From Ravibacter sp964562455 (GTDB taxonomy: Bacteria; Bacteroidota; Bacteroidia; Cytophagales; Spirosomataceae), in assembly GCA_964562455.1 (NCBI GenBank), contig CAZLTN010000004.1:68047-132046 (forward strand): 64,000 nucleotides of DNA, given 5' to 3'. The notes beneath the pieces were generated by a model. It was not told where the DNA came from and did not search any database. It saw only the letters and a program-made list of their open reading frames with translations. The translations under genes and the position numbers were made by a program. Shown here piece after piece: positions 18,471 through 26,253 of this stretch; position 1 is the first letter of the stretch; every line of letters begins with the position of its first letter.

Positions 18471-19955
18471 ATGAAAAGCATTCTAAACCAGATTATACAA
18501 CAAAACAGGGAAGTCGAGAATGAGGAGCGTATCCGGAAAGAAACGGAAATCAGCCATCCCGGCACTAAAGACGACCGGCGGAATTTCCTGAAAAAAACCA
18601 TGGCCGGCGGAATTGCCCTGGGTGGTTTTATGTCGATGTCGATTGAAGATACGGTGGCCCAGGCTACTTCGAAGGTGAGCCGCGCATCCAAGCCCTCTGA
18701 GCTGAAAATAACCGATATGCGCTATTGCATCGTCCAGAATGTCGGCCGGACTCCTATTATCCGTATCGACACAAACCAGGGTATTTACGGCCTGGGAGAA
18801 GTTCGTGACGGCGCCGATGAACGTTACGCCCTGATGCTTAAAAGCAGGCTGCTGGGGCAGAATCCGTGTAATGTGGAGCAGCTTTTTAAGGTCATTAAAC
18901 AATTCGGGCATCACGCCAGGCAGGCCGGCGGCGTATGCGCAGTGGAAATGGCATTGTGGGACCTGTGCGGAAAAGCGTACGGAGTTCCGTGCTGGCAGCT
19001 ATTGGGCGGCCGCTACCGCGATAAAGTCCGCCTGTATGCCGACACGCCCGAATTCAAAGATCTTGAAACGTTCAAGGAGCGGATCCAGTACCGTACGGTC
19101 ACACAAGGGTATTCATGGTTGAAGATGGATGTCTCTATAGGACTGTTGCGAAATATGAAAGACGGGTTGGTCAACAATGAATTCTGGGGTGGCGCATATT
19201 CCCAGTGGGGTGGCGACTGGCATTCATACGCCAATACCAAGCACCCGTTTACCGGTGTCCAGATTACCGAAAAAGGCATCGAGCATATGGCCGGCGTGGT
19301 AGAAGACGTCAGGAATGTGGTCGGGTACCAGATCCCGATCTCTACCGACCACTACGGGCACTTCGATCTCAATAACAATATCCGTCTCGGGCGCGCCCTG
19401 GAAAAATACCGGCTTGCGTGGCTGGAGGACATGGTCCCCTGGGAATATACCGACCAGTGGCGCCAGATCACCCTGGCTCTTGAAACTCCGACACTGACCG
19501 GGGAGGATATTTACCTGAAAGAAGGCTTTAAACCTCTTATCGACAATCATGCGGTAGATATCATTCACCCTGACCTGGCTTCTTCAGGCGGCCTCCTCGA
19601 AACCAAGCGCATAGGCGATTATGCTGAAGAAAATGGGATAGCGATGGCTATGCACTTTGCAGGTACGCCTGTCAGCTTCATGGCAAACGTACATTGTGCG
19701 GCTGCTACCCAGAATTTCCTGTCTCTAGAGCATCATTCTGTCGATGTAGACTGGTGGGAAAGCCTGGTCAGGACTACAGATGGCCGGAAGCTCATCGAAA
19801 AAGGCTACGGCATCGTTCCTTTGTCGGCGCCCGGCCTGGGCATAGAGCTAAACGATGAAGTGGTTAAACAGCATCTCAACCCGAAAGACAAAAGCTACTT
19901 TGCCCCTACTACAGAATGGGACGACAAAAGATCACATGACCGCCTTTGGAGTTAG
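18471..19955 (+). CDS. Tat-exported enolase-superfamily enzyme (mandelate racemase / sugar-acid dehydratase type)
   Basis: 494 residues. A twin-arginine signal (DDRRNFLKKTMAGGIALGGF, residues 34-53) sits after an unusually long, charged 33-residue leader. The capping domain spans about 77-185, then the beta barrel. Candidate catalytic and metal residues are K218 (SWLKMD), D293 and H297 in TDHYGHF, E319 in WLEDM, E345 in TGEDIY, D368 in IHPDLASSGG, and H395 in AMHFAGTP, matching the Lys ... Asp-Glu-Glu ... His layout of the MR/MLE group. The D-x-x-G-H loop is reminiscent of gluconate/galactonate-type dehydratases. The expected reaction is proton abstraction alpha to a carboxylate, giving dehydration or epimerisation. 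The exact substrate is unknown. Confidence 0.9.
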   Translation: MKSILNQIIQQNREVENEERIRKETEISHPGTKDDRRNFLKKTMAGGIALGGFMSMSIEDTVAQATSKVSRASKPSELKITDMRYCIVQNVGRTPIIRIDTNQGIYGLGEVRDGADERYALMLKSRLLGQNPCNVEQLFKVIKQFGHHARQAGGVCAVEMALWDLCGKAYGVPCWQLLGGRYRDKVRLYADTPEFKDLETFKERIQYRTVTQGYSWLKMDVSIGLLRNMKDGLVNNEFWGGAYSQWGGDWHSYANTKHPFTGVQITEKGIEHMAGVVEDVRNVVGYQIPISTDHYGHFDLNNNIRLGRALEKYRLAWLEDMVPWEYTDQWRQITLALETPTLTGEDIYLKEGFKPLIDNHAVDIIHPDLASSGGLLETKRIGDYAEENGIAMAMHFAGTPVSFMANVHCAAATQNFLSLEHHSVDVDWWESLVRTTDGRKLIEKGYGIVPLSAPGLGIELNDEVVKQHLNPKDKSYFAPTTEWDDKRSHDRLWS

Positions 19956-19961
19956 GAAGTT

Positions 19962-19992
19962 TTTGAATCTCTCGTGTTTTATTTTAGATTTG
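19962..19992 (+). promoter_or_regulatory. Bacteroidota-type promoter for the BASS symporter gene
   Basis: TTTG (19962-19965), 19-bp spacer, TAGATTTG (19985-19992): a full match to the published Bacteroidota consensus TTTG-N19-21-TAnnTTTG. It starts 7 bp after the stop of the enolase-superfamily gene and leaves a leader of about 20 nt before the symporter ATG. Confidence 0.7.
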
Positions 19993-20020
19993 AGGATTCC
20001 TGAATCCATAAAGATTTAAA

Positions 20021-21109
20021 ATGCTCCTGAAACGAATTGCTTCCTTTGCTGCGATTGCGGCCTTACTCTACACAATCTATCTTATCGCCGCCGGAAAGGG
20101 CGCCCAGGCAGGCCCCGGGCTGATTTTATTTTTTGCCGCGCTGGCCACCTTTTTCAGCCGGGAAGAAAAGTATAAAAGCTTCACCTATACGGTCATGATC
20201 TTCGCTGCGGTGACCGCAGCGATGTTTTACCCCGGGTATTTCGACACGTGGGGAAGCATTAAGCTGGCTACCCTTATTACGCCTCTTATACAGGTGATTA
20301 TGTTCGGGATGGGAACCTCCATGAGCATTAACGATTTCGCGGGAGTGGTGAAAATGCCCAAGGGAGTGTTTGTAGGAATCGGGGGCCAGTTTATTATCAT
20401 GCCTTCGCTGGGTTATTTCTTTGCCAGCATCAGTGGTTTTGAACCGGAAATAGCTGCCGGGATGATCCTGATCGGCTGCGTTCCGAGCGGTATGGCCTCC
20501 AACGTTATCACCTATCTCGCGAAAGGCAACCTGGCGCTGTCTATCACCCTTACGGCCATACTCACCGTAATGGCCCCTTTTGTAACTCCCGTCCTGATGA
20601 AATTCCTCGCCGGCACTTTTGTCGAAATAAATGCCATGGCCATGATGTGGGATATTTTCAAAATGGTGATCATCCCTATCGGCCTCGGGCTCCTTTTCAA
20701 TAAATTCCTGGCCGGAAAAGCCAAGTGGCTGGATAACGCCATGCCGCTTGTTTCCATGGCCGGTATCGGGTTCATCATCACCATAATCACCGCAGCCGGA
20801 CAGAAGAGCCTCCTTTCTATCGGCCCCATGCTGATCCTGTTCGTACTGCTCCACAACCTGTTTGGCTATACTCTGGGCTATTGGTCCGGCAGGCTTTTCC
20901 GCATGAGTGAAAGAGATTGCCGTACATTAGCAATCGAAGTAGGAATGCAAAATGGCGGCCTCGCGTCGGGATTAGCCAAAGAAATGGGAAAAATCGCCAC
21001 CGTAGGACTTGCTGCGGCGGTGTTCGGCCCGATGATGAATATTACCGGGTCTATATTAGCCAGCTATTGGGCCAAAAAGCCCCTCCCGGAACCAGACGAG
21101 AAACAGTAG
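20021..21109 (+). CDS. BASS-family (bile acid:sodium symporter) transporter
   Basis: 362-residue inner-membrane protein with about ten hydrophobic helices. BASS-family signatures are GMGTSMSINDF near residue 97, CVPSGMASNVITYLAKGNLALS near 158 (the sodium-binding crossover region) and EVGMQNGGLASGLA near 308. Members of this family import organic acids such as pyruvate, pantoate or bile acids with sodium. It closes the SusCD locus, and has its own strong promoter (19962-19992), so it may also be expressed apart from the operon. Import of the keto-acid product of the two exported enzymes is a reasonable inference, not shown by sequence. It ends just before a heptamer array and a convergent gene. 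Confidence 0.9.
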   Translation: MLLKRIASFAAIAALLYTIYLIAAGKGAQAGPGLILFFAALATFFSREEKYKSFTYTVMIFAAVTAAMFYPGYFDTWGSIKLATLITPLIQVIMFGMGTSMSINDFAGVVKMPKGVFVGIGGQFIIMPSLGYFFASISGFEPEIAAGMILIGCVPSGMASNVITYLAKGNLALSITLTAILTVMAPFVTPVLMKFLAGTFVEINAMAMMWDIFKMVIIPIGLGLLFNKFLAGKAKWLDNAMPLVSMAGIGFIITIITAAGQKSLLSIGPMLILFVLLHNLFGYTLGYWSGRLFRMSERDCRTLAIEVGMQNGGLASGLAKEMGKIATVGLAAAVFGPMMNITGSILASYWAKKPLPEPDEKQ

Positions 21110-21136
21110 CGAGAACGACGTTCCCGTCCCCTATTG

Positions 21137-21172
21137 CTTACAGCCTTATAGCGTACAGCTTATATCTTACAG
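21137..21172. repeat. Degenerate heptamer array between convergent genes
   Basis: Units CTTACAG, CCTTATAG, CGTACAG, CTTATAT, CTTACAG, then CTC. Same period, related consensus and same CTC end as the array before priA (6377-6404). It sits at the 3' ends of the symporter gene and the convergent glycosyltransferase-like gene. Confidence 0.6.
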
Positions 21173-21173
21173 C

Positions 21174-22202
21174 TCATTTCCTACCCACCAGCTTTTTAGC
21201 AAAGCCAAAGGTATGGATTACGGCCATCCAGGTTTTTCTTCTGATGGTGTCCGCCAGGTTTGCCCTTTGCACGTATCCCGAAAAGCGTATAGGGCCGAAT
21301 TGTTCGTTTATGTACTCTTCCGCTTTGCGTTCTGCATGCCAGTAGATCCCTGAGCTCGTATTCGCTTTGGTCCCGCTGCCTGTGTCGTCAAAAGGAGCAT
21401 GACGTGTATAATCTTCCAGGGTAAGGTGTTTAAACCGGTAGCCCTTTTTGTACATGTCATGCGACCAGATGGTAGCAGTATCGATGCCCCTCCATCCACC
21501 GCCATAGCATCCTATCGTACCGTTAGGAATCGTCTCTTTCCTGTATTTCTCCACGTCGATCATGGCGCAGTATTCGTTCAGGCGACATTCGGGCAGAATG
21601 TGCACCCGCCCCTCACTGATCACTCTCAACTGTATATCTCTCCTTGGCGTATCGTAGCTGGCGGCGAGCTCCAACGCCTCTTCCCGGGTAGGAACGTACT
21701 CCTCGAACTTCGTAGAATCACATTTGTTCGCCCAATCCGGACCGGCGGGACACGACCAGCACTGCCCGATGGAGCCTACCCCAACCAGGTTCTCCGGCCC
21801 TTTGTCAAACTCGCTGAGCATATCCCCGATCATATCACCGTAGTACAGCATGTCATTATGCATGATGCAGAGGTACTTCTTATCGGTTGTCTCGAGCGCA
21901 TATTGGTACATAATACTGCGCCGCCATTCGGTATCTGTCTTTGCCCGCTCGATATCCAGCACTCCCAGCCCAAGGTGATATTTGGGATACTGCACCTCCA
22001 GCTTTACTTCGGGATCATTTCTGAAATAATCAATGATCTTGAATATGCCTATATAATCATCATGCGGTTGCCTCCGCTCTCTCGACAGAATAATTTTATC
22101 TATGTGCTGCCCGCTATACTGCATCAGCGTTTTGATTGTAACGATAGCCTGGTAGGGTTTTCCATAGAAGGCTATGCTGACATCCACTCTTTTACTCATC
22201 AA
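21174..22202 (-). CDS. Putative GT-A glycosyltransferase-like protein
   Basis: 342 residues. The N-terminus (RVDVSIAFYGKPYQAIVTIKTL) and the HND triplet in CIMHNDMLYYGDMI near residue 115 resemble the nucleotide-binding start and DxD-type metal motif of GT-A (family 2-like) glycosyltransferases. The rest, including the cysteine-containing GQCWSCPAGPDWANKC near 150 and the ends YGGGWRGIDTATIWSHD and YTRHAPFDDTGSG, is not assigned to a known family by me. No signal peptide or membrane helix is seen, so it is probably cytoplasmic. It lies 43 bp downstream of mnmA on the same strand; the heptamer array lies at its 3' end. Confidence 0.6.
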   Translation of the reverse strand: MMSKRVDVSIAFYGKPYQAIVTIKTLMQYSGQHIDKIILSRERRQPHDDYIGIFKIIDYFRNDPEVKLEVQYPKYHLGLGVLDIERAKTDTEWRRSIMYQYALETTDKKYLCIMHNDMLYYGDMIGDMLSEFDKGPENLVGVGSIGQCWSCPAGPDWANKCDSTKFEEYVPTREEALELAASYDTPRRDIQLRVISEGRVHILPECRLNEYCAMIDVEKYRKETIPNGTIGCYGGGWRGIDTATIWSHDMYKKGYRFKHLTLEDYTRHAPFDDTGSGTKANTSSGIYWHAERKAEEYINEQFGPIRFSGYVQRANLADTIRRKTWMAVIHTFGFAKKLVGRK

Positions 22203-22245
22203 TCTGTCTTAAGGCGTTATCTGATGTATATAATAGCTTGTTATC

Positions 22246-23355
22246 TTAAATGTCCCGACGAAAACTCTTCATAATCCAGCCTCCCCCGATCACGTCATCC
22301 TCTTCGTAGAAAACGGCGGCCTGTCCGGGGGCAATTCCGCTGACGGCGTCGTGAAAGCTGACCGTTATCCTGTCGGGTGCGTCCTGTACAATGGTAGCCG
22401 GGGCGCCGTCGTGCTTATAGCGTACTTTCGTAGTAGTGTCGAGCGGCCGCTCTATGCTACTATATTTTTGAAGGTTCAGCTTCTGCACTACCATACCGTC
22501 TTTGTAAAGATCCGGTATATCCCCCAGCACTACCTCGTTGGTTTCTTTCCTTATTTCTGTTACAAAAACAGGACGTCCCAGGGCTATCCCGAGGCCCTTT
22601 CTCTGGCCCACGGTATAAAACGGGTACCCCTCATGCTTACCCAGAAACCTGCCGTCAACAGACACGAAATCCCCTCCTGCCACTTCGGCTTCCAGGGTAG
22701 GTATACGCCTTTTCAGGAATCCCCGGTAGTCGTTGTCGGGCACAAAACAAATCTCGTAGCTTTCCGATTTGTTGACCAGCTCCACGAAACCTCGCTGAGC
22801 AGCCATTTCACGTATCTCCGTTTTGCGCAGATGACCGAGAGGAAGCCTGGTACGCTTTAGACTTTCCTGTGATATTCCCCAAAGTACATAGCTCTGATCT
22901 TTGGCCGTGTCGATACCTTTCGAGATCACATGCCGCCCGTTGAGCTCCCTTATATTGGCGTAATGCCCGGTTGCAATAAATTCGCAATCCAGGCGGTCAG
23001 CCCGTCTCAGCAATGCATCCCATTTGATGTGGGTGTTGCATAATACACAGGGATTGGGTGTCCGGCCTTCCAGGTACTCTCCCGTAAAATGATCGATTAC
23101 GTAATCGCCGAATTCGTTGCGGATATCGAGAATATAATGGGGAAACCCCAGTTGCACCGCTATATTCCTGGCATCATTGATGGAATCCAGGGAACAGCAC
23201 CCCGTTTCCTTTTTGGATCCTCCGCTCCCGGCATAATCCCATGTCTTCATGGTCATGCCGATCACTTCATATCCCTCTTCATGTAGCATAACAGCCGCCA
23301 GGGAACTGTCGATGCCGCCGCTCATAGCGACCAGAATTCTTCCGTGTTTACTCAT
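22246..23355 (-). CDS. mnmA: tRNA-specific 2-thiouridylase MnmA
   Basis: 369-residue enzyme that inserts sulfur at position 2 of the wobble uridine in Lys, Glu and Gln tRNAs. The PP-loop ATP-binding motif is SGGIDSS (12-18). The two catalytic cysteines correspond to C106 (NPCVLCN) and C203 (SYEICF). The conserved KDQSYVLWG (152-160) and YTVGQRKGLGI blocks are present. Length and domain order are normal. A short minus-strand gap separates it from the Dabb gene upstream. Confidence 0.97.
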   Translation of the reverse strand: MSKHGRILVAMSGGIDSSLAAVMLHEEGYEVIGMTMKTWDYAGSGGSKKETGCCSLDSINDARNIAVQLGFPHYILDIRNEFGDYVIDHFTGEYLEGRTPNPCVLCNTHIKWDALLRRADRLDCEFIATGHYANIRELNGRHVISKGIDTAKDQSYVLWGISQESLKRTRLPLGHLRKTEIREMAAQRGFVELVNKSESYEICFVPDNDYRGFLKRRIPTLEAEVAGGDFVSVDGRFLGKHEGYPFYTVGQRKGLGIALGRPVFVTEIRKETNEVVLGDIPDLYKDGMVVQKLNLQKYSSIERPLDTTTKVRYKHDGAPATIVQDAPDRITVSFHDAVSGIAPGQAAVFYEEDDVIGGGWIMKSFRRDI

Positions 23356-23410
23356 GTTCCGATCTGCGAAGGTTCAAAGCCTTCCGATTTTAATGAATGA
23401 AATTGCAAAA

Positions 23411-23743
23411 TTAAAGCTTCGGCCCCACCGAATCGTATACGATCACTCTTTCCCAAAGGTAGGAGTACTCTTCTACAAACTTCACGTGTACCGGATGGGT
23501 CTGGTAGGTGGCTTCCTCCTCCCCGTTGTTAAAAAGAAGCAGCCAGGAAACAGCATAACTCCTGTCGATAACGGGCCGGCTTGTATCGGCCGGATAGCCG
23601 ATATGGGCAGTAATGTAACCTGGAAGATCGACAAGTGTTTTAAGCCCGGCTACAAGTTTTTCCTTATCCGACGCACTGTCCGGGTTCTTTAGCCAGAAAA
23701 AAACGTGATGTACAAACAATCCGGGTTGAAGTGTATCAGACAT
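23411..23743 (-). CDS. Dabb (stress-responsive alpha/beta barrel) family protein
   Basis: 110-residue small protein of the dimeric alpha-beta barrel fold. It starts with the typical histidine-containing strand (GLFVHHVFFWLKNP), has a helix with LVAGLKTLVDLPG, and ends with the paired strand motif YQTHPVHVKFVEEYSYLWERVIVYD. Relatives bind small ligands or act in stress responses, but specific roles are rarely known. It could also have a degradative side role. It lies between the LysM gene and mnmA on the minus strand, 38 bp from the former. Confidence 0.85.
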   Translation of the reverse strand: MSDTLQPGLFVHHVFFWLKNPDSASDKEKLVAGLKTLVDLPGYITAHIGYPADTSRPVIDRSYAVSWLLLFNNGEEEATYQTHPVHVKFVEEYSYLWERVIVYDSVGPKL

Positions 23744-23781
23744 AACTGCTTTTAGATTTAAGAATTAGATATAAACTGTAT

Positions 23782-24426
23782 TTATTTTTTTTCTGCAAAC
23801 GGGATCACGAGCTTTTCTCCCCTTGCCGCATGGTTTTTGGCTTTGTTGTTTGCACGCATAATGAGGTCTGCGCTAACGCCGTATTTGTTGCCTACAACAC
23901 GCAGGATATCACCCGGACCGACCGTATGAATGGCTTTTATCTTTACATTGATCTTCTGACCAACCTTCACCCCGGCATTATCTTTCACAGAAGGGTTCAG
24001 TGCTTTCAGCGTTTCCGTCTTCAGGTTATAGCGGGTAGCTATGCTAGTCAAAGTCTCGCCGCCCGCCACCGTATGCGTATAGGCTACACCTTCCGAAGCG
24101 GAGCCGGTGGGAGCCGGTTCTTCCTTAACCTCCCTGGCATCTTCCGTTTTAGCCTTAGTCCCGGGCGCAGTTCCGCCGGGCACCGGCACATTCCCGGAGT
24201 TTACATCCACCTGTGACGGCTCATTATATACATCGAGCGAAACCACTTCCCTGTCCGAATCCGCGTTGGTCACTTCACTTGTATCGCCGGGTTCATCCGT
24301 CAGGTAGTCATATCCTACATACAATAGCGCAAGCACCAAAACAGACAAAACCACCAGCGTGATTCCTGGAAGTTTTGACTTCTCGACCGGACGAACGTTT
24401 CGTTTCTTTTGTTTTTCCTCTTCCAT
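23782..24426 (-). CDS. Membrane-anchored protein with two LysM domains
   Basis: 214 residues. A basic cytoplasmic tail (KQKKRNVRPVEKSK), one transmembrane helix (about 23-44), a low-complexity linker rich in D, E, P and T (about 50-113), then two LysM peptidoglycan-binding repeats: YTHTVAGGETLTSIATRY from about 115 and IHTVGPGDILRVVGNKYGV from about 165. LysM domains bind N-acetylglucosamine-containing glycans, so this should tether the inner membrane to the cell wall. There is no catalytic domain. It lies downstream of purK-purE but with a 52-bp gap, so co-transcription is possible. Confidence 0.88.
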   Translation of the reverse strand: MEEEKQKKRNVRPVEKSKLPGITLVVLSVLVLALLYVGYDYLTDEPGDTSEVTNADSDREVVSLDVYNEPSQVDVNSGNVPVPGGTAPGTKAKTEDAREVKEEPAPTGSASEGVAYTHTVAGGETLTSIATRYNLKTETLKALNPSVKDNAGVKVGQKINVKIKAIHTVGPGDILRVVGNKYGVSADLIMRANNKAKNHAARGEKLVIPFAEKK

Positions 24427-24478
24427 AATGGTTAGCTAAAATTTCAGAAGGTATAACCTCATCTTAAAACCCATGCAA

Positions 24479-24964
24479 TTAAACGGATTTTTTCAATTCG
24501 GCATTCATTTCCACGACCTTCTCTTTCAGAACTTCCTTATACGCCCCAAGTTTCAGGGCAACCGAATCGTCGGCTGCGCCGATAATCTGGGCAGCCAGGA
24601 TACCCGCATTCTTAGCACCGTTTAAAGCAACTGTAGCTACCGGGACCCCTCCGGGCATCTGCAGGATGGACAGCACAGAATCCCACCCGTCGATAGAATT
24701 ACTTGATAAAACAGGCACGCCGATGACGGGGAGCGTCGTAAGGGAAGCTACCATACCCGGCAGGTGGGCGGCCCCTCCCGCTCCGGCAATGATAACCCTA
24801 AGGCCTCTCTGCCGCGCATTCTTTGCATACTCCACCATTTTCTCGGGCGTGCGGTGAGCCGAAACAACCTCTATTTCATAGGCAATCCCGAATTCTTCGA
24901 GCATATCTCCCGCCTCCTTCATGATCCGGAGATCAGACACGCTGCCCATTATTATTCCTACCAT
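24479..24964 (-). CDS. purE: N5-carboxyaminoimidazole ribonucleotide mutase PurE
   Basis: 161-residue class I PurE of purine biosynthesis, converting N5-CAIR to CAIR. The signature GSVSDLRIM is at residues 7-15, followed by SAHRTPEKM near 43-51 and the GAGGAAHLPGM loop near 70. It lies 84 bp downstream of purK on the same strand, the usual pairing for the bacterial two-step carboxylation route. Length is typical. Confidence 0.97.
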   Translation of the reverse strand: MVGIIMGSVSDLRIMKEAGDMLEEFGIAYEIEVVSAHRTPEKMVEYAKNARQRGLRVIIAGAGGAAHLPGMVASLTTLPVIGVPVLSSNSIDGWDSVLSILQMPGGVPVATVALNGAKNAGILAAQIIGAADDSVALKLGAYKEVLKEKVVEMNAELKKSV

Positions 24965-25048
24965 AACTGATATTTTTTTGTATTAAAATTTCCTGCACGG
25001 GGTTGAAATTCTCATTTCCGGTCCGGGTTCCGCTGCACGAAACTAAAG

Positions 25049-26179
25049 CTACACGCTGGTTACCCGGATATTGTCCTTCACAAACGCGGCTTTCGTCCTC
25101 AGGTGTTCCAGGTCGTCGTCCATGATCGTTACATGCCCCATTTTGCGGAATGGCTTTGTGATTTTTTTCCCGTACAGGAACGGGAAGACCTGTTTCTCAG
25201 CCAGGAGCGCCTCCATTCCTTCATATATTGCCGGCCCTTCAAAGCCATCTTCGCCCAGCAGGTTGATCATTGCAGCCGGCGCGTAAGCTGTTGTATCGCC
25301 CAGCGGCAGATCGAGTATAGCCCGCCAGTGCTGCTCATATTGAGACGTTACATTCGCCCTTATAGTATGGTGCCCGCTGTTGTGGGGGCGTGGCGCCACT
25401 TCGTTGACCAGGACCTCCCCTTCCCTGGTCAAAAACATCTCTACGGCCAGGAGCCCCGTCACCCCGAAGGCTTCGGCTACCCGGACGGCAAGCGTTGTCG
25501 CTTTGGCTTCAGCCTCAGCAGAAATTTCGGCAGGCGCAAAAAGAAACTCCACGAGATGCTTTACAGGGTGGAATACCATTTCCACGACAGGAAATGTTTT
25601 TACTTCCCCGTCGGGCCTTCGCGCCACGATAACGGCCAGCTCCTTTTCAAACGGGATTGCCTGTTCCAGTACTCCCGGCGCGTCAAAAGCCTGGTCAAAG
25701 TCCTCCGCCTTTTCTATCTTCTGCACACCACGACCGTCGTAGCCGTCGCGTCCGAGCTTATGAAATGCGGGGAGCAAAGAAACGTGCTTCCGGGTATCCT
25801 CTCTCGATTCTGTCAGCACAAAAGGCGCTGTCGGAATGCCGTGGTCCCGGTAAAACTGTTTCTGGGCTCTTTTATCCTGGATAATCCTCAATACAGAAGG
25901 CTGCGGATAAACTTTTTTGCCTTCTTTTTCCAGCGCTTCGAGCGCTTCTATATTTACTTTTTCTATTTCGACAGTGATGAGGTCGAGACCTTTGCCGAAC
26001 TCATAAACGGTCTCGTAATCCTGGATAGACCCCGCCCTGAAATGAGGGGTAAGCTTACTGCAGGGAGCATTGGGATCTCCGTCGAGTATACTTATATCCA
26101 AATTCCAGTCAATGGAAGCCTGCAGGAGCATTATCCCCAATTGCCCCCCTCCTAAAATACCTATTCTGGTAGAAAGCAT
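25049..26179 (-). CDS. purK: 5-(carboxyamino)imidazole ribonucleotide synthase PurK
   Basis: 376-residue ATP-grasp enzyme carboxylating AIR with bicarbonate and ATP to give N5-CAIR, the PurE substrate. The N-terminal dinucleotide-like loop is GILGGGQLGIML (7-18). The ATP-grasp core shows KLGRDGYDGRG near 142-152, EQAIPFEKELAV near 172, and the metal-binding NEVAPRPHNSGH near 260. Complete, first gene of purK-purE. Confidence 0.97.
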   Translation of the reverse strand: MLSTRIGILGGGQLGIMLLQASIDWNLDISILDGDPNAPCSKLTPHFRAGSIQDYETVYEFGKGLDLITVEIEKVNIEALEALEKEGKKVYPQPSVLRIIQDKRAQKQFYRDHGIPTAPFVLTESREDTRKHVSLLPAFHKLGRDGYDGRGVQKIEKAEDFDQAFDAPGVLEQAIPFEKELAVIVARRPDGEVKTFPVVEMVFHPVKHLVEFLFAPAEISAEAEAKATTLAVRVAEAFGVTGLLAVEMFLTREGEVLVNEVAPRPHNSGHHTIRANVTSQYEQHWRAILDLPLGDTTAYAPAAMINLLGEDGFEGPAIYEGMEALLAEKQVFPFLYGKKITKPFRKMGHVTIMDDDLEHLRTKAAFVKDNIRVTSV

Positions 26180-26253
26180 GAATTACTCTTTCGAATATTT
26201 TTACAAAAGTCGGCTAAAAACAGGAGAACAAAAAAGAATCACAGTCCCAATTG

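Noticed and set aside
20126..20854. 242-codon open frame antisense to the BASS symporter
   Set aside because: Histidine- and glycine-rich translation typical of the complement of a membrane-protein gene.
23406..23413. TAATTTTG box upstream of mnmA on the minus strand as a promoter
   Set aside because: The -7 box matches fully but no -33 element exists at an acceptable distance, and the box overlaps the upstream coding end.
25103..26155. 350-codon open frame antisense to purK
   Set aside because: Lies opposite a complete, motif-confirmed purK and has no recognisable features.
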